Source: Pseudoalteromonas byunsanensis (GTDB taxonomy: Bacteria; Pseudomonadota; Gammaproteobacteria; Enterobacterales; Alteromonadaceae). From it: 64,000 nucleotides of DNA. Every line of letters starts with the position of its first letter. Positions within the stretch are counted from its first letter, which is position 1. The notes under the pieces were generated by a model. It was not told where the DNA came from. It was given only the letters and a program-made list of their open reading frames with translations, and ran no database searches. Location of the stretch: positions 315,788 to 379,787 of the forward strand of contig NZ_MNAN01000032.1 of the NCBI RefSeq assembly GCF_001854475.1, given 5' to 3'. Both the position numbers and the translations under genes were made by a program. This document shows positions 18,101 to 27,671 of this stretch, in pieces.

Positions 18101-18852
18101 GCGCTGATACCCATCGCTTTTACAGCGAGTCTGTGCCACTTTAGCTGATGCGAGTTTACTTCTGCTTGGAGCACAAGCTCATCAATCACGGTCGTTTGTT
18201 TGCCTTGTATTACCTGTATTTCTTCTACCTTTAGCTCTTCAAGCGTTGCATCAACAGGAACAAACACAGGTGGAAGCTCTAGGCCAGCCAAACTAGTCGG
18301 TACAGGCTGGGGGTTATCTTTTGCAGCCACAGGTAGATTTAGACTCATTTGCTCAACAAGTAACTTACTTACATTGATATGCGAGTCTTGCCAATGTATT
18401 GCACTTTGCAGCTTTTCAATGGTAATGCGCTGCTGTTCAAAGGTGATATCAATGTGCTCCACATTGATATCGTTAAGCCCAAGAGACAGTGGCAAGTTTA
18501 TGGTGGCCGTCGTTTGCGATTGTTCCTTTGCTGTTGGTTTAGAACTTTTCAAGGCCGCTTTTAACCGATCTGCAGATACATCTAGACAAACTGTTGCGCA
18601 ACTAAACCATTCAAGTGACACACTAAGCGCCTGCGCGTTAAAAGCCAATTGCTCACTACTGTATTCCACATTCATTGGTGTGCCAGATAGCAACCGACCA
18701 TCTGCCAGCTCTACCTTCAATCCCGGTATCGTATAATTTGCAATAGCCACCAATAAATGATGACCGGGCGCGGTCGCAATAATACAAAAAATAACCACCC
18801 CAACAGCTGCAAAGCCGCCGAGTATTTTTTTAAAACGTGACATACGTGACAT
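15175..18852 (-). CDS. tamB: Translocation and assembly module subunit TamB
   Basis: 1225 residues (E. coli 1259). An N-terminal membrane anchor (about 11-30, FAAVGVVIFCIIATAPGHHL) fixes it in the inner membrane. The long middle part is a beta-rich, AsmA-like hydrophobic groove spanning the periplasm. The C-terminal DUF490 domain (about 880-1225) ends in the typical aromatic DLLYKFDWD that contacts TamA. TamB is linked to autotransporter assembly and to phospholipid transport to the outer membrane. The start codon overlaps the tamA stop by 1 nt (TAATG). Confidence 0.95.
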   Translation of the reverse strand: MSRMSRFKKILGGFAAVGVVIFCIIATAPGHHLLVAIANYTIPGLKVELADGRLLSGTPMNVEYSSEQLAFNAQALSVSLEWFSCATVCLDVSADRLKAALKSSKPTAKEQSQTTATINLPLSLGLNDINVEHIDITFEQQRITIEKLQSAIHWQDSHINVSKLLVEQMSLNLPVAAKDNPQPVPTSLAGLELPPVFVPVDATLEELKVEEIQVIQGKQTTVIDELVLQAEVNSHQLKWHRLAVKAMGISAESQGTISWSEKWQLQMGVLLDKGNNQLQIDAFGPLSELKLELKSRGEYPSELQGQIDLTSANWPFYMQFDAQSWHLGGLLQVPLEQLQIQQASMSVVGDANDYSAQLILEGSTSPDIPIAFTTNLQGTLTDLNISAAQLKWQESVSTLAAQLNWQQGVSGKVETQLSPLPIKTFLPDYPDTELSANLTANFNLEGEQWLLDVDALKVSGKLLGKDIAAHAQLNLNQHLQGQLNTLVLSYGQSKLQVSGKLGQELALSGEIDVNHQHDALIPVDLVSTGKMMISGAHSAPQVEATLEIEQFAFDSVIASHVNLEVQTDSAANWATNAQIKARNIQYGTSQMSHVRVALQGDKSQHTVTVDTKGDLQASLKANGGWHNQQWQGVLSDAKLTYQQQMLTLLESANISVSQDFARVDNHCWQLVNSKVCVAGKQDITSGAGSADAHVHQFMLKDVNHWLADKAQLDGFAHGTLSVAWHDGQLKKVDGQLQMQQLKVHSQHEGQTHTLPVENLSTQLTSNKQLAKLDWQVNSSVLGRIQGLLEFPLAAKNTDSVRATVEIVHMSLSPLAPILSKNLKQSVKLAGNISGDITLSGNMSSPEVLGEVNISDIALASPISPISLVSSTLGIKFAGKQGFLTGQLQGEQGGSLALDGTMAWEPELTARVTAQGQDFLLSPETNVELTISPDITVDYGNNQASVVGKVQVPYGRIEIKDIPAGAIQVSDDQIIVDAKKERVSRSPIAYSIDVDVLVGDDFRIKALGLDSYIAGHLDMTKVPAMALLASGELSLLEGRYRAFGQDLIIKTGQIGFNGALDKPYLNVRAIRNPEVTADGVEAGIELSGSISTPRFSIYSQPVMDQSQALAYLLNGEPLGEGESSNNAILTQLLLSQGLNRSENLVAKTGEKLGFSDVSLGARGSGESTKVEVSGYLTPSVQVSYRVGVFDSLSEIAVRYRVFSKLYIEATSGLYDSIDLLYKFDWD

Positions 18853-20588
18853 TAAATTTCTGGCCCTATAACAATACTTAGACGCGTACTTTTACTTTCT
18901 TTACTTAACCCCCAAGCATGGTCAATACGAATGGGACCGACAGGCGTGAGGTAACGAATACCGAACCCAGCCCCCACAGACCATTTCTCAGAGAAATCAT
19001 TTGTCGCTGTACCGGTATCAATAAATACAGCGGCGCGCCAACTGGGTAAAAACTGGTAGTTATATTCCAAAGAGCCGGTTACAAGGTACTTACCACCTAT
19101 CTCCTTATCACCTTCTTTTGGTCCGATAGAACGATAAGCAAACCCTCGAATGCTTTGATCACCGCCAGCAAAGAACCGCATATTAAAAGGCACTTCATGA
19201 ATATCATCCGCAACAATAGCGCCAAGATTAATGCGGCTAATCACAAAGTGTTGTTGTTGATAATTTCGTAACCAAGCATTATTCCAACGCGCTTTTAATA
19301 ATGATGTTGATGACACCAACGAGTCGCTGGCAACTTCCAATGACAATAACCGCTCATTTGCCCAATACGGGGTTGTCCCCCCTTTTGTTTGCTTTTTAGC
19401 ATAACTAACACCTGGCAGTAACATTTCGGTTTCTAACCGTTCGCCATCTTGCTCTGTGGTTTCATGCTCTCGCTTAATAAAGGCTGTGCGGATCCAGTTA
19501 TCATCCGTTAACCATTGTCGCTGTAACTGCACGTTCCATATTTTGCTGTTGATCCCTTGTTGAATGTCATCATTGAATTGATAACCTCCAAGAATACGCC
19601 AAACATCGTTGTTAGGGTCTGCGACAGGAATTGTATAGCTGCCTGTAATGTCCTGGCGGCGCTCAGACACAGATAAATTACTTTCCAAAAAGTGCCCATC
19701 ATCTGTGATCCAAGGTTTTGCCCACTTTAGACGAACTTTTGCACCAAGATCTGTACTGTATCCACCGCCGACTTCAAAACTGTTATCGGGCTTATCTATT
19801 ACATTTACTTGTACTGGCAATACCCCATCGTGGCGATCTTTTAGCAAGGGATAAACTTTGGCAGAACGAAAATAAGGAGTGGCATTTAATGCTAGCGTGT
19901 AATCCGACAATAATGCCCCTTGAAAAGGGGTACCTTGCTGAAATGTCGCTAAAGAGCGTATATATTGCGTTGCTTGCGTATCTTTGCCCACTTGCAGCTC
20001 ACCGAAGTGATAGCGCTCTCCCCCATCAAGTTGCCATTTAACTCTTGCTGTGCGTTCACTTTTATCAATTAACAGCTCACTGCGTTGCCATTTAAAATCA
20101 AAGTAACCACGCTCTAGCAACAAGCTCTCCAAACTTGATTTCGCCTGTTGGTAATGATCATGACGCACCGTTTGTCCGACCATTATAGGCAACTTTGCAA
20201 GTAAGCTCTTCAATGCTTTGTCATGTTGAGCTGAGCCAATCAAATGCACTGATATTTCGTTCCAACTGAGTGGTTCATCTGCATCGATATTGACTTGTAG
20301 TGAGTTGCTGCTTGGCGTGGCAATAAAAGAAATCTGGCTATGATAATAGCCCAGCGCTTGCATTGCTTGCTCAACAGCTTGACGCAGTGGCTCTAATTGC
20401 TGTTGCTCAAAGGGCTGTTCTAAATAGTAACTGATATAGCCGCTAATATTATCTTCTAGATTGCTATTTACACCTTCTATATCAATACGCTGTAGTTGCC
20501 AACCTTCTGGCACTTGGGGTTGCGCCTGAGCAGCAAAGTGCGTATTCACCAATGCTACTAGCAGCAAAAATATAACGGCCTTAAACAC
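18852..20588 (-). CDS. tamA: Translocation and assembly module subunit TamA (Omp85 family)
   Basis: 578 residues (E. coli 577). A signal peptide (about 1-22, ending AAQAQ) is followed by three POTRA domains (about 28-260) and a 16-stranded Omp85 barrel. The barrel carries the lid-lock motif IRGF (in SIRGFAYRSIGP) and ends in a short beta strand (TRLSIVIGPEI). It forms the outer-membrane half of the TAM complex with TamB, which is translationally coupled downstream. The operon order tamA-tamB-cyclophilin fits an envelope biogenesis unit. Confidence 0.95.
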   Translation of the reverse strand: MFKAVIFLLLVALVNTHFAAQAQPQVPEGWQLQRIDIEGVNSNLEDNISGYISYYLEQPFEQQQLEPLRQAVEQAMQALGYYHSQISFIATPSSNSLQVNIDADEPLSWNEISVHLIGSAQHDKALKSLLAKLPIMVGQTVRHDHYQQAKSSLESLLLERGYFDFKWQRSELLIDKSERTARVKWQLDGGERYHFGELQVGKDTQATQYIRSLATFQQGTPFQGALLSDYTLALNATPYFRSAKVYPLLKDRHDGVLPVQVNVIDKPDNSFEVGGGYSTDLGAKVRLKWAKPWITDDGHFLESNLSVSERRQDITGSYTIPVADPNNDVWRILGGYQFNDDIQQGINSKIWNVQLQRQWLTDDNWIRTAFIKREHETTEQDGERLETEMLLPGVSYAKKQTKGGTTPYWANERLLSLEVASDSLVSSTSLLKARWNNAWLRNYQQQHFVISRINLGAIVADDIHEVPFNMRFFAGGDQSIRGFAYRSIGPKEGDKEIGGKYLVTGSLEYNYQFLPSWRAAVFIDTGTATNDFSEKWSVGAGFGIRYLTPVGPIRIDHAWGLSKESKSTRLSIVIGPEI

Positions 20589-20751
20589 TTACCATCTATT
20601 CCTTATGTCAAACTCTACATATTCTATCATATTCATACATAACCACCCTATGAACATTCGATGCACAATTATGGGCAAATTTCTCTCCACCTCTTTTTAT
20701 TTGCTCGCGAATAGCCGACAATAGCCATAATTGAGTTACTTGGACCTAAAT

Positions 20752-21081
20752 ATGCAATTCCCAGATGATGATAACGGCCAACTTCTAGCCGAGATGGCAG
20801 AAGCAGGCATTGACCTTACGCAGTTTCACACGGTCGATTTTTTCATTCTCTTTGAGCAAAAACCTCAGGCAGAGTCATTTATAAAAGCAATTTCAGACGA
20901 TGAACTTGCGCCACATACCCAACTACAACAGTGCAAAGATACTGGTGTTTGGGAAGTCATCACATCTGTAAAAATGGTGCCAGAGCATCAATTGCTGAGC
21001 CAAACAGAGCAATACCTAGAAAGCATTGCCAATGGTCATGAAGGTTATGGTGACGGCTGGGGGATCATGGCCTCAGAATAA
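20752..21081 (+). CDS. RraB-family protein (regulator of ribonuclease E activity)
   Basis: 109 residues from the ATG at 20752. A TTG 21 bp upstream is also in frame but less likely. E. coli RraB binds RNase E and inhibits part of mRNA decay. Shared features are the N-terminal helix (NGQLLAEMAEAGIDL), the ferredoxin-like alternation FHTVDFFILFEQKPQAESFI and the C-terminal YGDGWG motif. The acidic tail of E. coli RraB is missing, so full functional equivalence is uncertain. It is convergent with radD. Confidence 0.75.
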   Translation: MQFPDDDNGQLLAEMAEAGIDLTQFHTVDFFILFEQKPQAESFIKAISDDELAPHTQLQQCKDTGVWEVITSVKMVPEHQLLSQTEQYLESIANGHEGYGDGWGIMASE

Positions 21082-21089
21082 CCAAGTTT

Positions 21090-21122
21090 AATCCTAGAGC
21101 CCAGTGAGTAGGTTCTAGGATT
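21090..21122. terminator. Possible terminator between the rraB-like gene and radD
   Basis: The arms AATCCTAGA and TCTAGGATT form a 9-bp stem around a 15-nt loop. The structure overlaps the radD stop codon. The T-tract is short, so the terminator role is uncertain. Confidence 0.4.
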
Positions 21123-22860
21123 TATCCGCAATTCGATACAGCCCCTGATAATCAAATATTTTTTCGCTGACTTGCCAACCGTATTTTTTGTGCTGTTTCG
21201 CCACCACAAAGTCTGGTGCTTCTAATAGGTGAGACATTTCATACACTTGTTGTGCATTTTGCCAACTAACTTGTAAATTTCTACCCTTCACTCGTCGGCC
21301 AAATTCACGATTAAACACGAAGCGGCTTTTGGGGTTAACAAAGTCGTATACTTCATCACAACTTGCACCATCTTCATCAAAGTAAGTAACTTTGAACTGT
21401 TGCGCCTTGAGTAAGGAGACACTTAACCCACTGCATCTAAGTACCATGGCATTTTTTAGATTTAGCGCGGCACGCAGCTTATCGTCAGGGTCTGCCATGA
21501 CTTCACCACAATGTAAACACAACCTTGCTGCAATATCGTTTTCTCCGCCACATGCTTGGCACTCTTTAAAACGGAAGCGATAATCGCACTGTTGCTGATC
21601 AGGTGGGTCTCCAAGTAAGCCTTGGCATCGACGGCCATAATGTTCAATAAGTTCTCCTTGCTCATTAAGCTGCCCCCAGAAAATGTTTGCAAAGCCGCAT
21701 CCAGGGCAAATAACCTGTACAGGCTCACTTTGGGAGTTCGGCTTCTTACTGCCAACTTCGGGGTGAAATAAATTGAAGTCGTTGCCTGCGTAATCAAGTA
21801 CCAAGCAATCTTTTTTCCCTTGTGATAAACGCAGTCCTCTGCCAACAATTTGCTGATATAAACTGACCGATTCTGTCGGGCGTAAAATAGCAATAAGATC
21901 AACATGGGGCGCATCAAATCCAGTAGTTAATACAGATACATTTACTAAAAATTTTAACGTCTTATTTTTAAAATCTTTAATTATATTGTCTCTGTTAACA
22001 GTTTCTGTTTCTCCAATAATTAATGCGGCACTACCTTTAGGTAAATAACTAAATATTTCTTTTGCATGCATAACTGTTGCTGCAAATATCATCACCCCGC
22101 TACGTTGTTTACTCTGTTCGATAATATGAGAAATAATACTAAAAGTTGCACGAGTCTGAGCTGATAACAGGGTATTCATATCTTCTTGAGAATACCTTCC
22201 AAATTGATCACTTTTTAAGGAAGAAAAATTATAATGACTAACGGCTGGATCAACCTCTTTTGGAGGGGTTAAATAGCCATTTTTGATCATATAACGTAAA
22301 GGTAGCTCATAAATACAGCGCTTAAATGGGCTCTCAGATGTTCCTCTGACAAAACCGTGATAATGATTTTGGTATATCCATCCCATACCCAGACGGTATG
22401 GTGTTGCACTAAGACCCAATACCTTTAAATTTGGGTTATGGACTTTTAATGCTTTAATAACCTTACCATATTGACTATCTTCTTCTGCACTTACACGGTG
22501 GCACTCATCAATTATGACCAACGAGAAGTAGCTAGTAAGTTGCTCTAGGTTTCGTGCTATTGACTGAATACTCGCAAATGTAACTTGCTCTGATAAGCTC
22601 TTTTGTCCCAGTCCCGCTGAGAATATACTTGCTGATAAATCAAAACTGGCATATTTTTGCGCGTTTTGTTCTACCAGCTCTTTTACGTGTGCCAAAACAA
22701 GGATTTTGTGACGGGCAAGCCGCGCTAACTCAGCTATAACTAGACTCTTTCCAGCACCGGTTGGCAATACGATAACAGCGGGTTCATCGCTAAGTCGAAA
22801 GTGAGCAATGGTATTTTGAACGGCTTCTTTTTGATAAGGTCTTAGCGTATAGATACGCAC
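21115..22860 (-). CDS. radD: RadD-type superfamily 2 DNA helicase
   Basis: 581 residues (E. coli RadD/YejH 586). It is a DNA-dependent ATPase that stimulates RecA-mediated strand exchange and double-strand break repair. Motif I is PTGAGKS (33-39), motif II DECH (118-121), motif III GLSATP, and motif VI QIVGRGLR. After the helicase core come two cysteine clusters (CPGCGF ... CQ, and CQACGGE ... CLHCGE) forming zinc ribbons, as in RadD. The whole length aligns with the E. coli protein as I recall it. No intrinsic terminator is visible on its strand except the weak hairpin at its stop codon. Confidence 0.93.
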   Translation of the reverse strand: MRIYTLRPYQKEAVQNTIAHFRLSDEPAVIVLPTGAGKSLVIAELARLARHKILVLAHVKELVEQNAQKYASFDLSASIFSAGLGQKSLSEQVTFASIQSIARNLEQLTSYFSLVIIDECHRVSAEEDSQYGKVIKALKVHNPNLKVLGLSATPYRLGMGWIYQNHYHGFVRGTSESPFKRCIYELPLRYMIKNGYLTPPKEVDPAVSHYNFSSLKSDQFGRYSQEDMNTLLSAQTRATFSIISHIIEQSKQRSGVMIFAATVMHAKEIFSYLPKGSAALIIGETETVNRDNIIKDFKNKTLKFLVNVSVLTTGFDAPHVDLIAILRPTESVSLYQQIVGRGLRLSQGKKDCLVLDYAGNDFNLFHPEVGSKKPNSQSEPVQVICPGCGFANIFWGQLNEQGELIEHYGRRCQGLLGDPPDQQQCDYRFRFKECQACGGENDIAARLCLHCGEVMADPDDKLRAALNLKNAMVLRCSGLSVSLLKAQQFKVTYFDEDGASCDEVYDFVNPKSRFVFNREFGRRVKGRNLQVSWQNAQQVYEMSHLLEAPDFVVAKQHKKYGWQVSEKIFDYQGLYRIADKS

Positions 22861-22926
22861 CTCTCAATATTGCAAGCAGAGAAACGATTTGGCAATTATA
22901 TACTTAATAAAATTAGGCTTCGAGAC

Positions 22927-22950
22927 AAAAGGCCCATAATGGGCCTTTTT
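22927..22950. terminator. Bidirectional intrinsic terminator after the H-NS family gene
   Basis: AAAA, the stem GGCCCA-TAA-TGGGCC (loop included) and TTTTT form a symmetric terminator. On the minus strand it ends the H-NS family transcript before radD. Confidence 0.85.
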
Positions 22951-22976
22951 ATAAATATAGCTGCTTAGTTTTTCGA

Positions 22977-23282
22977 CTAGATAGTATAGTCGTCTAAATT
23001 AACACCCACGAATGCTTTTGGTGTTTTTCCGCGGCCAGTCCATTCAAATACTTCGCCGTCTTTTTCGATTCTATATTTAGGTTTAACTTTTGCACGTTTA
23101 TCTACCGGTGCGCCAGCAACAAGATCATCAAGGGTTAAACCTTTTTCCTTGATCAGTGCTAATACTTCCTCTTTTACTTGCTGCTGTTCACGCTGAGATT
23201 CAATTGCTTCATTTATTAATTCAGCGGCTTTCTCTAAGTCATTAAAACTTGCAGATTTGATAAAAGATTTAATTTCTCGCAT
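22977..23282 (-). CDS. H-NS family nucleoid-associated protein
   Basis: 101 residues, shorter than E. coli H-NS (137). The N-terminal 60 residues form a coiled coil for oligomerisation (LEKAAELINEAIESQREQQQ). The C-terminal DNA-binding domain carries YRIEKDGEVFEWTGRGKTP, matching the H-NS core around its RGR-type AT-hook loop. Such proteins bind curved AT-rich DNA and silence it. The 160 bp upstream are very AT-rich, which fits autoregulation but was not tested. An intrinsic terminator follows. Which H-NS paralogue it is cannot be decided here. Confidence 0.88.
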   Translation of the reverse strand: MREIKSFIKSASFNDLEKAAELINEAIESQREQQQVKEEVLALIKEKGLTLDDLVAGAPVDKRAKVKPKYRIEKDGEVFEWTGRGKTPKAFVGVNLDDYTI

Positions 23283-23442
23283 TGATGGTTCTCTTAAATT
23301 ATCAGGTTAATACCTAAAAAAGGTATACTATAATCAAACTTTAAAAAGTGTGCACTCATATTTCAATTACTATATTTTTACATATAAATATAATAAAGCA
23401 AATAATATAAGATGGTTCTGATAAAATATTTAGAAATGTGAA

Positions 23443-23470
23443 TAAAATAGGAGCAACAGAACGTTACTCC
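23443..23470 (-). terminator. Intrinsic terminator of the cold shock gene
   Basis: On the minus strand GGAGTAAC pairs with GTTGCTCC (one G-T pair), followed by TATTTTATT. It lies 15 bp after the stop codon. Confidence 0.65.
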
Positions 23471-23485
23471 TCAGGCATAGTGAAG

Positions 23486-23695
23486 TTATAACGCGACTAC
23501 ATTTTCCGCTTCAGGACCTTTTTTACCTTGCTTAATATCAAACGACACGGCTTGACCATCACTCAAAGTGCGAAACCCTTCACCCGAAATAGCACTGAAG
23601 TGTACAAACACATCAGGACCGTTCTCTTGTTCAATAAAGCCGAAGCCTTTTGATTCGTTAAAAAACTTTACTTTACCTGTTTTAGAATTAGACAT
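23486..23695 (-). CDS. Cold shock domain protein (CspA family)
   Basis: 69 residues, a single cold shock domain that binds single-stranded RNA and DNA. RNP1 is KGFGFI (16-21) and RNP2 is VFVHF (29-33). The length is that of E. coli CspA to CspE. A ribosome site AGGAATAATAGG lies just before the ATG. The upstream region of more than 250 bp before the pyrC terminator is long enough for a cold-shock-type leader. Whether it is cold-induced or constitutive cannot be told from the sequence. Confidence 0.95.
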   Translation of the reverse strand: MSNSKTGKVKFFNESKGFGFIEQENGPDVFVHFSAISGEGFRTLSDGQAVSFDIKQGKKGPEAENVVAL

Positions 23696-23953
23696 ACCTA
23701 TTATTCCTGTAAGTCAGATCAATTTAACACTCGCCTTGAAGGCTTCCTCCTTGAGCTTGCGCCGCAACCCGTCGGAATAATAAATACAGCAAAAAACACC
23801 TTATGCTCACTAACCCGTAGCTAATGAAGCTTCCTTACCGCAACTCTTACATCCATAGAACAGCAAAAACTCAAAGCATTCTAAGCCTAACATATAAAAT
23901 GACCTACAGTACAAATTCCCATCAAAATTAATAATTAAATAATATGATGAAAT
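23696..23953 (-). other. Upstream region of the cold shock gene
   Basis: About 260 bp without a convincing reading frame. It must hold the promoter and leader of the cold shock gene. Besides the ribosome site next to the start codon I see no clear -35/-10 pair, and I could not confirm a cold box. Confidence 0.4.
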
Positions 23954-23985
23954 AAAAAAAGCGCACTAACATGTGCGCTTTTTTT
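23954..23985. terminator. Bidirectional intrinsic terminator after pyrC
   Basis: A seven-A tract, the stem GCGCAC ... GTGCGC (23961-23978) and a T-tract. It terminates pyrC on the minus strand and is symmetric. Confidence 0.9.
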
Positions 23986-24013
23986 ATCTAATTCAAAATG
24001 TTATTGATTGCTA

Positions 24014-25054
24014 TCAGACTACTTCCCAGGATATTACTGCTCCGGCTTTAATCGGAACAACATGGCTATCCCCTAACGGATAACTTTCAGGAACTGTCCA
24101 ACTTGATCGTTTCAACGTCACGGTATCTGCATTACGTGGTAAGCCATAAAAATCAGGACCAAAGTGACTGGCAAATCCTTCTAACTTATCCAACGCTCCT
24201 GCGTCTTCAAACGCTTCAGCATATAATTCAAGTGCAGCGTGTGCCGTGTACGCGCCCGCGCAGCCACATGCAGCTTCTTTTTTATCTTTTGCATGAGGAG
24301 CAGAGTCGGTACCTAAGAAGAACTTTTTATTGCCGCTGATTGCTGCAGCTATTAACGCCTGTTGGTGAATGTTGCGCTTCAATATTGGTAAACAATAATA
24401 ATGTGGTCGAATACCACCTGCTAACATATGGTTTCGATTATACAGCAAGTGGTGCGCCGTAATTGTTGCTGCCACGTTATCTGAGGCTTTTTCTACAAAC
24501 TCCACAGCATCCTTAGTGGTTATATGCTCAAGCACAATCTTAAGCTCTGGGAATGCAGCCACGACCTTAGCAAGCTTTGTCTCAATGAATATCTTCTCTC
24601 TATCGAAAATATCAATCGCAGAGTCTGTCACTTCACCATGGACCAACAACAGCATCCCAACTTCTTGCATTGCTTCAAGAACAGGATAAATATTTTCAAT
24701 ATCTGTTACACCAGAGTCAGAGTTTGTCGTTGCACCTGCGGGATATAACTTCGCTGCAACAATATGACCACTGGCCTTAGCTTTTTTAATTTCTTCTGGT
24801 GTAGTGTTGTCTGTCAGATAAAGTACCATAAGTGGCGTAAAATCACCCTGTGGCTGTGCTGCCATAATACGTTCTCTGTACGATAACGCGGTTTGTGTAC
24901 ATGTAGCCGGTGGCACTAAGTTAGGCATGATTATAGCGCGTCCCATATAGCGGCTAATATCTCTTACGGTATCTTTTAATTGTACACCGTCACGTAGGTG
25001 AACGTGCCAGTCATCAGGTCGAGTAATTGTAAGGGTGTCTACTGTACTTGTCAT
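24014..25054 (-). CDS. pyrC: Dihydroorotase
   Basis: 346 residues (E. coli 347). It cyclises N-carbamoyl-aspartate to dihydroorotate in pyrimidine synthesis. It is the class II zinc enzyme: H17 and H19 in [10 protein letters not shown] bind the first metal, the carbamylated lysine is in [17 protein letters not shown], further metal-binding histidines are in VHGEVTD and LEHITT, and the catalytic Asp is in LGTDSAPH. The gene is monocistronic, with its own terminator. Confidence 0.97.
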   Translation of the reverse strand: MTSTVDTLTITRPDDWHVHLRDGVQLKDTVRDISRYMGRAIIMPNLVPPATCTQTALSYRERIMAAQPQGDFTPLMVLYLTDNTTPEEIKKAKASGHIVAAKLYPAGATTNSDSGVTDIENIYPVLEAMQEVGMLLLVHGEVTDSAIDIFDREKIFIETKLAKVVAAFPELKIVLEHITTKDAVEFVEKASDNVAATITAHHLLYNRNHMLAGGIRPHYYCLPILKRNIHQQALIAAAISGNKKFFLGTDSAPHAKDKKEAACGCAGAYTAHAALELYAEAFEDAGALDKLEGFASHFGPDFYGLPRNADTVTLKRSSWTVPESYPLGDSHVVPIKAGAVISWEVV

Positions 25055-25240
25055 TGCTCATTTTTCCACGGCTGAATTTGCCCGATCATAGGCAGTTAAC
25101 AACATAGAGTAAAGTTTTTGCGTTCACTCATCCCAACAAATAGCTTATTTGTTTCTAAAATGCTTTTTTTTGCGCAATAATGTGTCGTTTATCTTACAAG
25201 TAAGTTAAATTGTCCCTAATTGCATATATGAGTGATGTGA

Positions 25241-27616
25241 ATGCTTTCAAACAACAAACTAGAATCAAAAACTGAGCAGCTTAGCATCATTAATCAATTT
25301 TCTTCATCTTTGTTGCAAATCACTCAACTCGATGAATTATTTGATTATGTTACATCTCAGGTGGTAAGCCGTCTGGGTTTTGTTGATTGTGTGATCTACC
25401 TTGCTGACGAACAAGGTAAATTTTTAGAAGAAGTCGCCAGCATGGGCGTTGCACACCAAAGTAATGACTATAAAGTTGCACAAACTAGAATTCCCATTGA
25501 ACAGGGGATCACAGGGCATGTTGCCAGAACAAGACGAGCTTTTGTATCTGGAGATGTGTCAGTTGAGCCAATGTATATCGCTGACTCACGGCCTGCTCTG
25601 TCTGAGATCTGTGTACCGCTTGTGTACGAAGAAACTCTACTAGGCGTTATCGATTGCGAACATCCACAACGAGATTACTTTACTGAGGGACATCTGCAAA
25701 TCCTCTCAACGGTGGCGCATTTGCTAAGTGCCAAAATTAATCAGGTAAAAACCCTCAATAATCTGACTAAAACAATAGAGCAACTTAATCAAGCGCAACA
25801 ACTTGAACAGTGCTTGTTAAAAATTGCTAATATCACCTATCGCTCTTTGGATTTGGAAGCATTCTATGACGAGCTATATCAGATTATTAACAGTCAGCTA
25901 CCTGCAGAAAACTTTTTTATAGGCTTGTATGACAGATACAGCGATATTCTCGAAATTGATTACTTAATCGAAAATCAAGTCAAGTGTAATGCACACCAAC
26001 GGGTAACTAAGGCACAGATCAAACATACCGCCTCTTATTTTACCCTTACCTCAGGCAAACCCTTGCTATGTAATACCCGAGAGTTTGAGCGTCATATTGA
26101 GTTAGGTAACTTCCAAATGGTAGGCCAGTCACCAAAATCTTGGTTGGGCGTGCCTTTCGCTGTAAATGAGCAGTATCAAGGCGTTATCGTGATTCAAAGC
26201 TATACACAAGATAAAGCTTTCAATCATCACCACTTGTCTATTTTGACCTACATTAGCCGTCAGGTAAGCATGGCAATTGACCGACAACTATCACGTCAGG
26301 CACTTGAGCATAGGGCACTACATGACGAATTAACTGGGCTCGCCAACCGCTATTTATTGCTTGAACGTGTAAAACACGCCATTTTGAGCTTAGACCGAGA
26401 TGATGATGACAACTCACACTGCCTACTTTATCTTGATTTTGACCGCTTTAAGAGTATTAACGACGCACTAGGTCATGATGTTGGTGATCATTTTTTAGTT
26501 GCTATCGTTAACAAGATTAAAGACTGTATTCGTCGTACCGATACCTTTGCACGACTGGGTGGTGATGAATTCGCTATTTTCATAGAAAATGTCAAAGATA
26601 ATGAACAGGTTTCTCTGGCACTAGAGCGCATAAATGAAGCTATTGCGAAACCATTGTACATAGATGGCCACATACTTCAGGCGTCTACCAGTATTGGCGT
26701 CGCTTTTACGGATAACGCCACGGATAACGCGATTACATTGCTACAGCAAGCTGATGCAGCAATGTACGAGGCTAAATCTCGCGGACGGGGCCAAGTATGT
26801 TATTTCAATAATGCCATGCGCAAAAAGCTCAAACGTCAGGCCGATATAGAGAACGACTTACAACATGGTATTAAAAACAATGAATTTGAGCTCTACTTTC
26901 AACCCATTTTTGCGCTAAATGATCCTCATGTGGTCAGCTTCGAAGCACTAGTGCGCTGGCACCATCCAAAGAATGGCCTAGTACCACCAAACGATTTCAT
27001 CGTTATCGCAGAACAAACAGGACAGATCATTGAACTAGATTTGCATTTGCTTAAACTGGCTGCTCAGCAATTAAAAAGCTGGCGTCAAGAAGGCAGCCCT
27101 ATGATTAGGATCACCGTAAATGTCTCATCCAGACACTTTGCTAGTCTCGATTTTGTCACCTACATGCAACAGCTCTATATTGATTATCAGCTTCCCAATG
27201 GAGCCTTGTGCCTCGAGATCACCGAGTCCGGCTTAATTGAAAACCTAAAACTAGCAACAAAAATAATCCAGGGTTTAGAACCATTGGGCGTCAAACTATA
27301 TTTAGATGACTTTGGCACTGGCTATTCAGCCTTAGGATACCTGCACCAGTTGCCAATTCACGTGTTGAAGCTAGACAAGAGTTTTGTAGATCAGTTAACG
27401 CATAAAGAGAACCCCTTAGTCGATGCTATATTATCACTTGCCCGTTCGCTCGATTTAAAAGTCGTTGCTGAAGGGATAGAAAACCCGAAACAATGGGCAT
27501 TACTAAAACGTAAAGGTTGTCAGTTTGGTCAAGGTTTTATGGTGTCTAAACCGCTACCCGCCAAAGAAGCAATGCAATTTTTAATCGACAACACCCAGAT
27601 GACCTTGTCGATTTGA
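25241..27616 (+). CDS. GAF-GAF-GGDEF-EAL protein (cyclic-di-GMP synthase/phosphodiesterase)
   Basis: 791 residues, without membrane segments. Two GAF sensor domains (about 15-165 and 190-350) precede a GGDEF domain (about 360-525) and an EAL domain (about 540-785). The diguanylate cyclase motif is intact (RLGGDEF, 438-444) and an inhibitory I-site RxxD is present at 431-434. The EAL motif is intact at 568-570 (SFEALVRW), and the metal and catalytic segments DDFGTGYSAL and KLDKSFV are present. Both activities are therefore possible. Many such tandem proteins use the GGDEF part only to bind GTP. The ligand of the GAF domains is unknown. The start is the ATG at 25241. Confidence 0.93.
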   Translation: MLSNNKLESKTEQLSIINQFSSSLLQITQLDELFDYVTSQVVSRLGFVDCVIYLADEQGKFLEEVASMGVAHQSNDYKVAQTRIPIEQGITGHVARTRRAFVSGDVSVEPMYIADSRPALSEICVPLVYEETLLGVIDCEHPQRDYFTEGHLQILSTVAHLLSAKINQVKTLNNLTKTIEQLNQAQQLEQCLLKIANITYRSLDLEAFYDELYQIINSQLPAENFFIGLYDRYSDILEIDYLIENQVKCNAHQRVTKAQIKHTASYFTLTSGKPLLCNTREFERHIELGNFQMVGQSPKSWLGVPFAVNEQYQGVIVIQSYTQDKAFNHHHLSILTYISRQVSMAIDRQLSRQALEHRALHDELTGLANRYLLLERVKHAILSLDRDDDDNSHCLLYLDFDRFKSINDALGHDVGDHFLVAIVNKIKDCIRRTDTFARLGGDEFAIFIENVKDNEQVSLALERINEAIAKPLYIDGHILQASTSIGVAFTDNATDNAITLLQQADAAMYEAKSRGRGQVCYFNNAMRKKLKRQADIENDLQHGIKNNEFELYFQPIFALNDPHVVSFEALVRWHHPKNGLVPPNDFIVIAEQTGQIIELDLHLLKLAAQQLKSWRQEGSPMIRITVNVSSRHFASLDFVTYMQQLYIDYQLPNGALCLEITESGLIENLKLATKIIQGLEPLGVKLYLDDFGTGYSALGYLHQLPIHVLKLDKSFVDQLTHKENPLVDAILSLARSLDLKVVAEGIENPKQWALLKRKGCQFGQGFMVSKPLPAKEAMQFLIDNTQMTLSI

Positions 27617-27671
27617 TTACTTTGGCACACTTTAGTTAAGGTGTCGGTTATTGAAAAAACCATATCATGAC

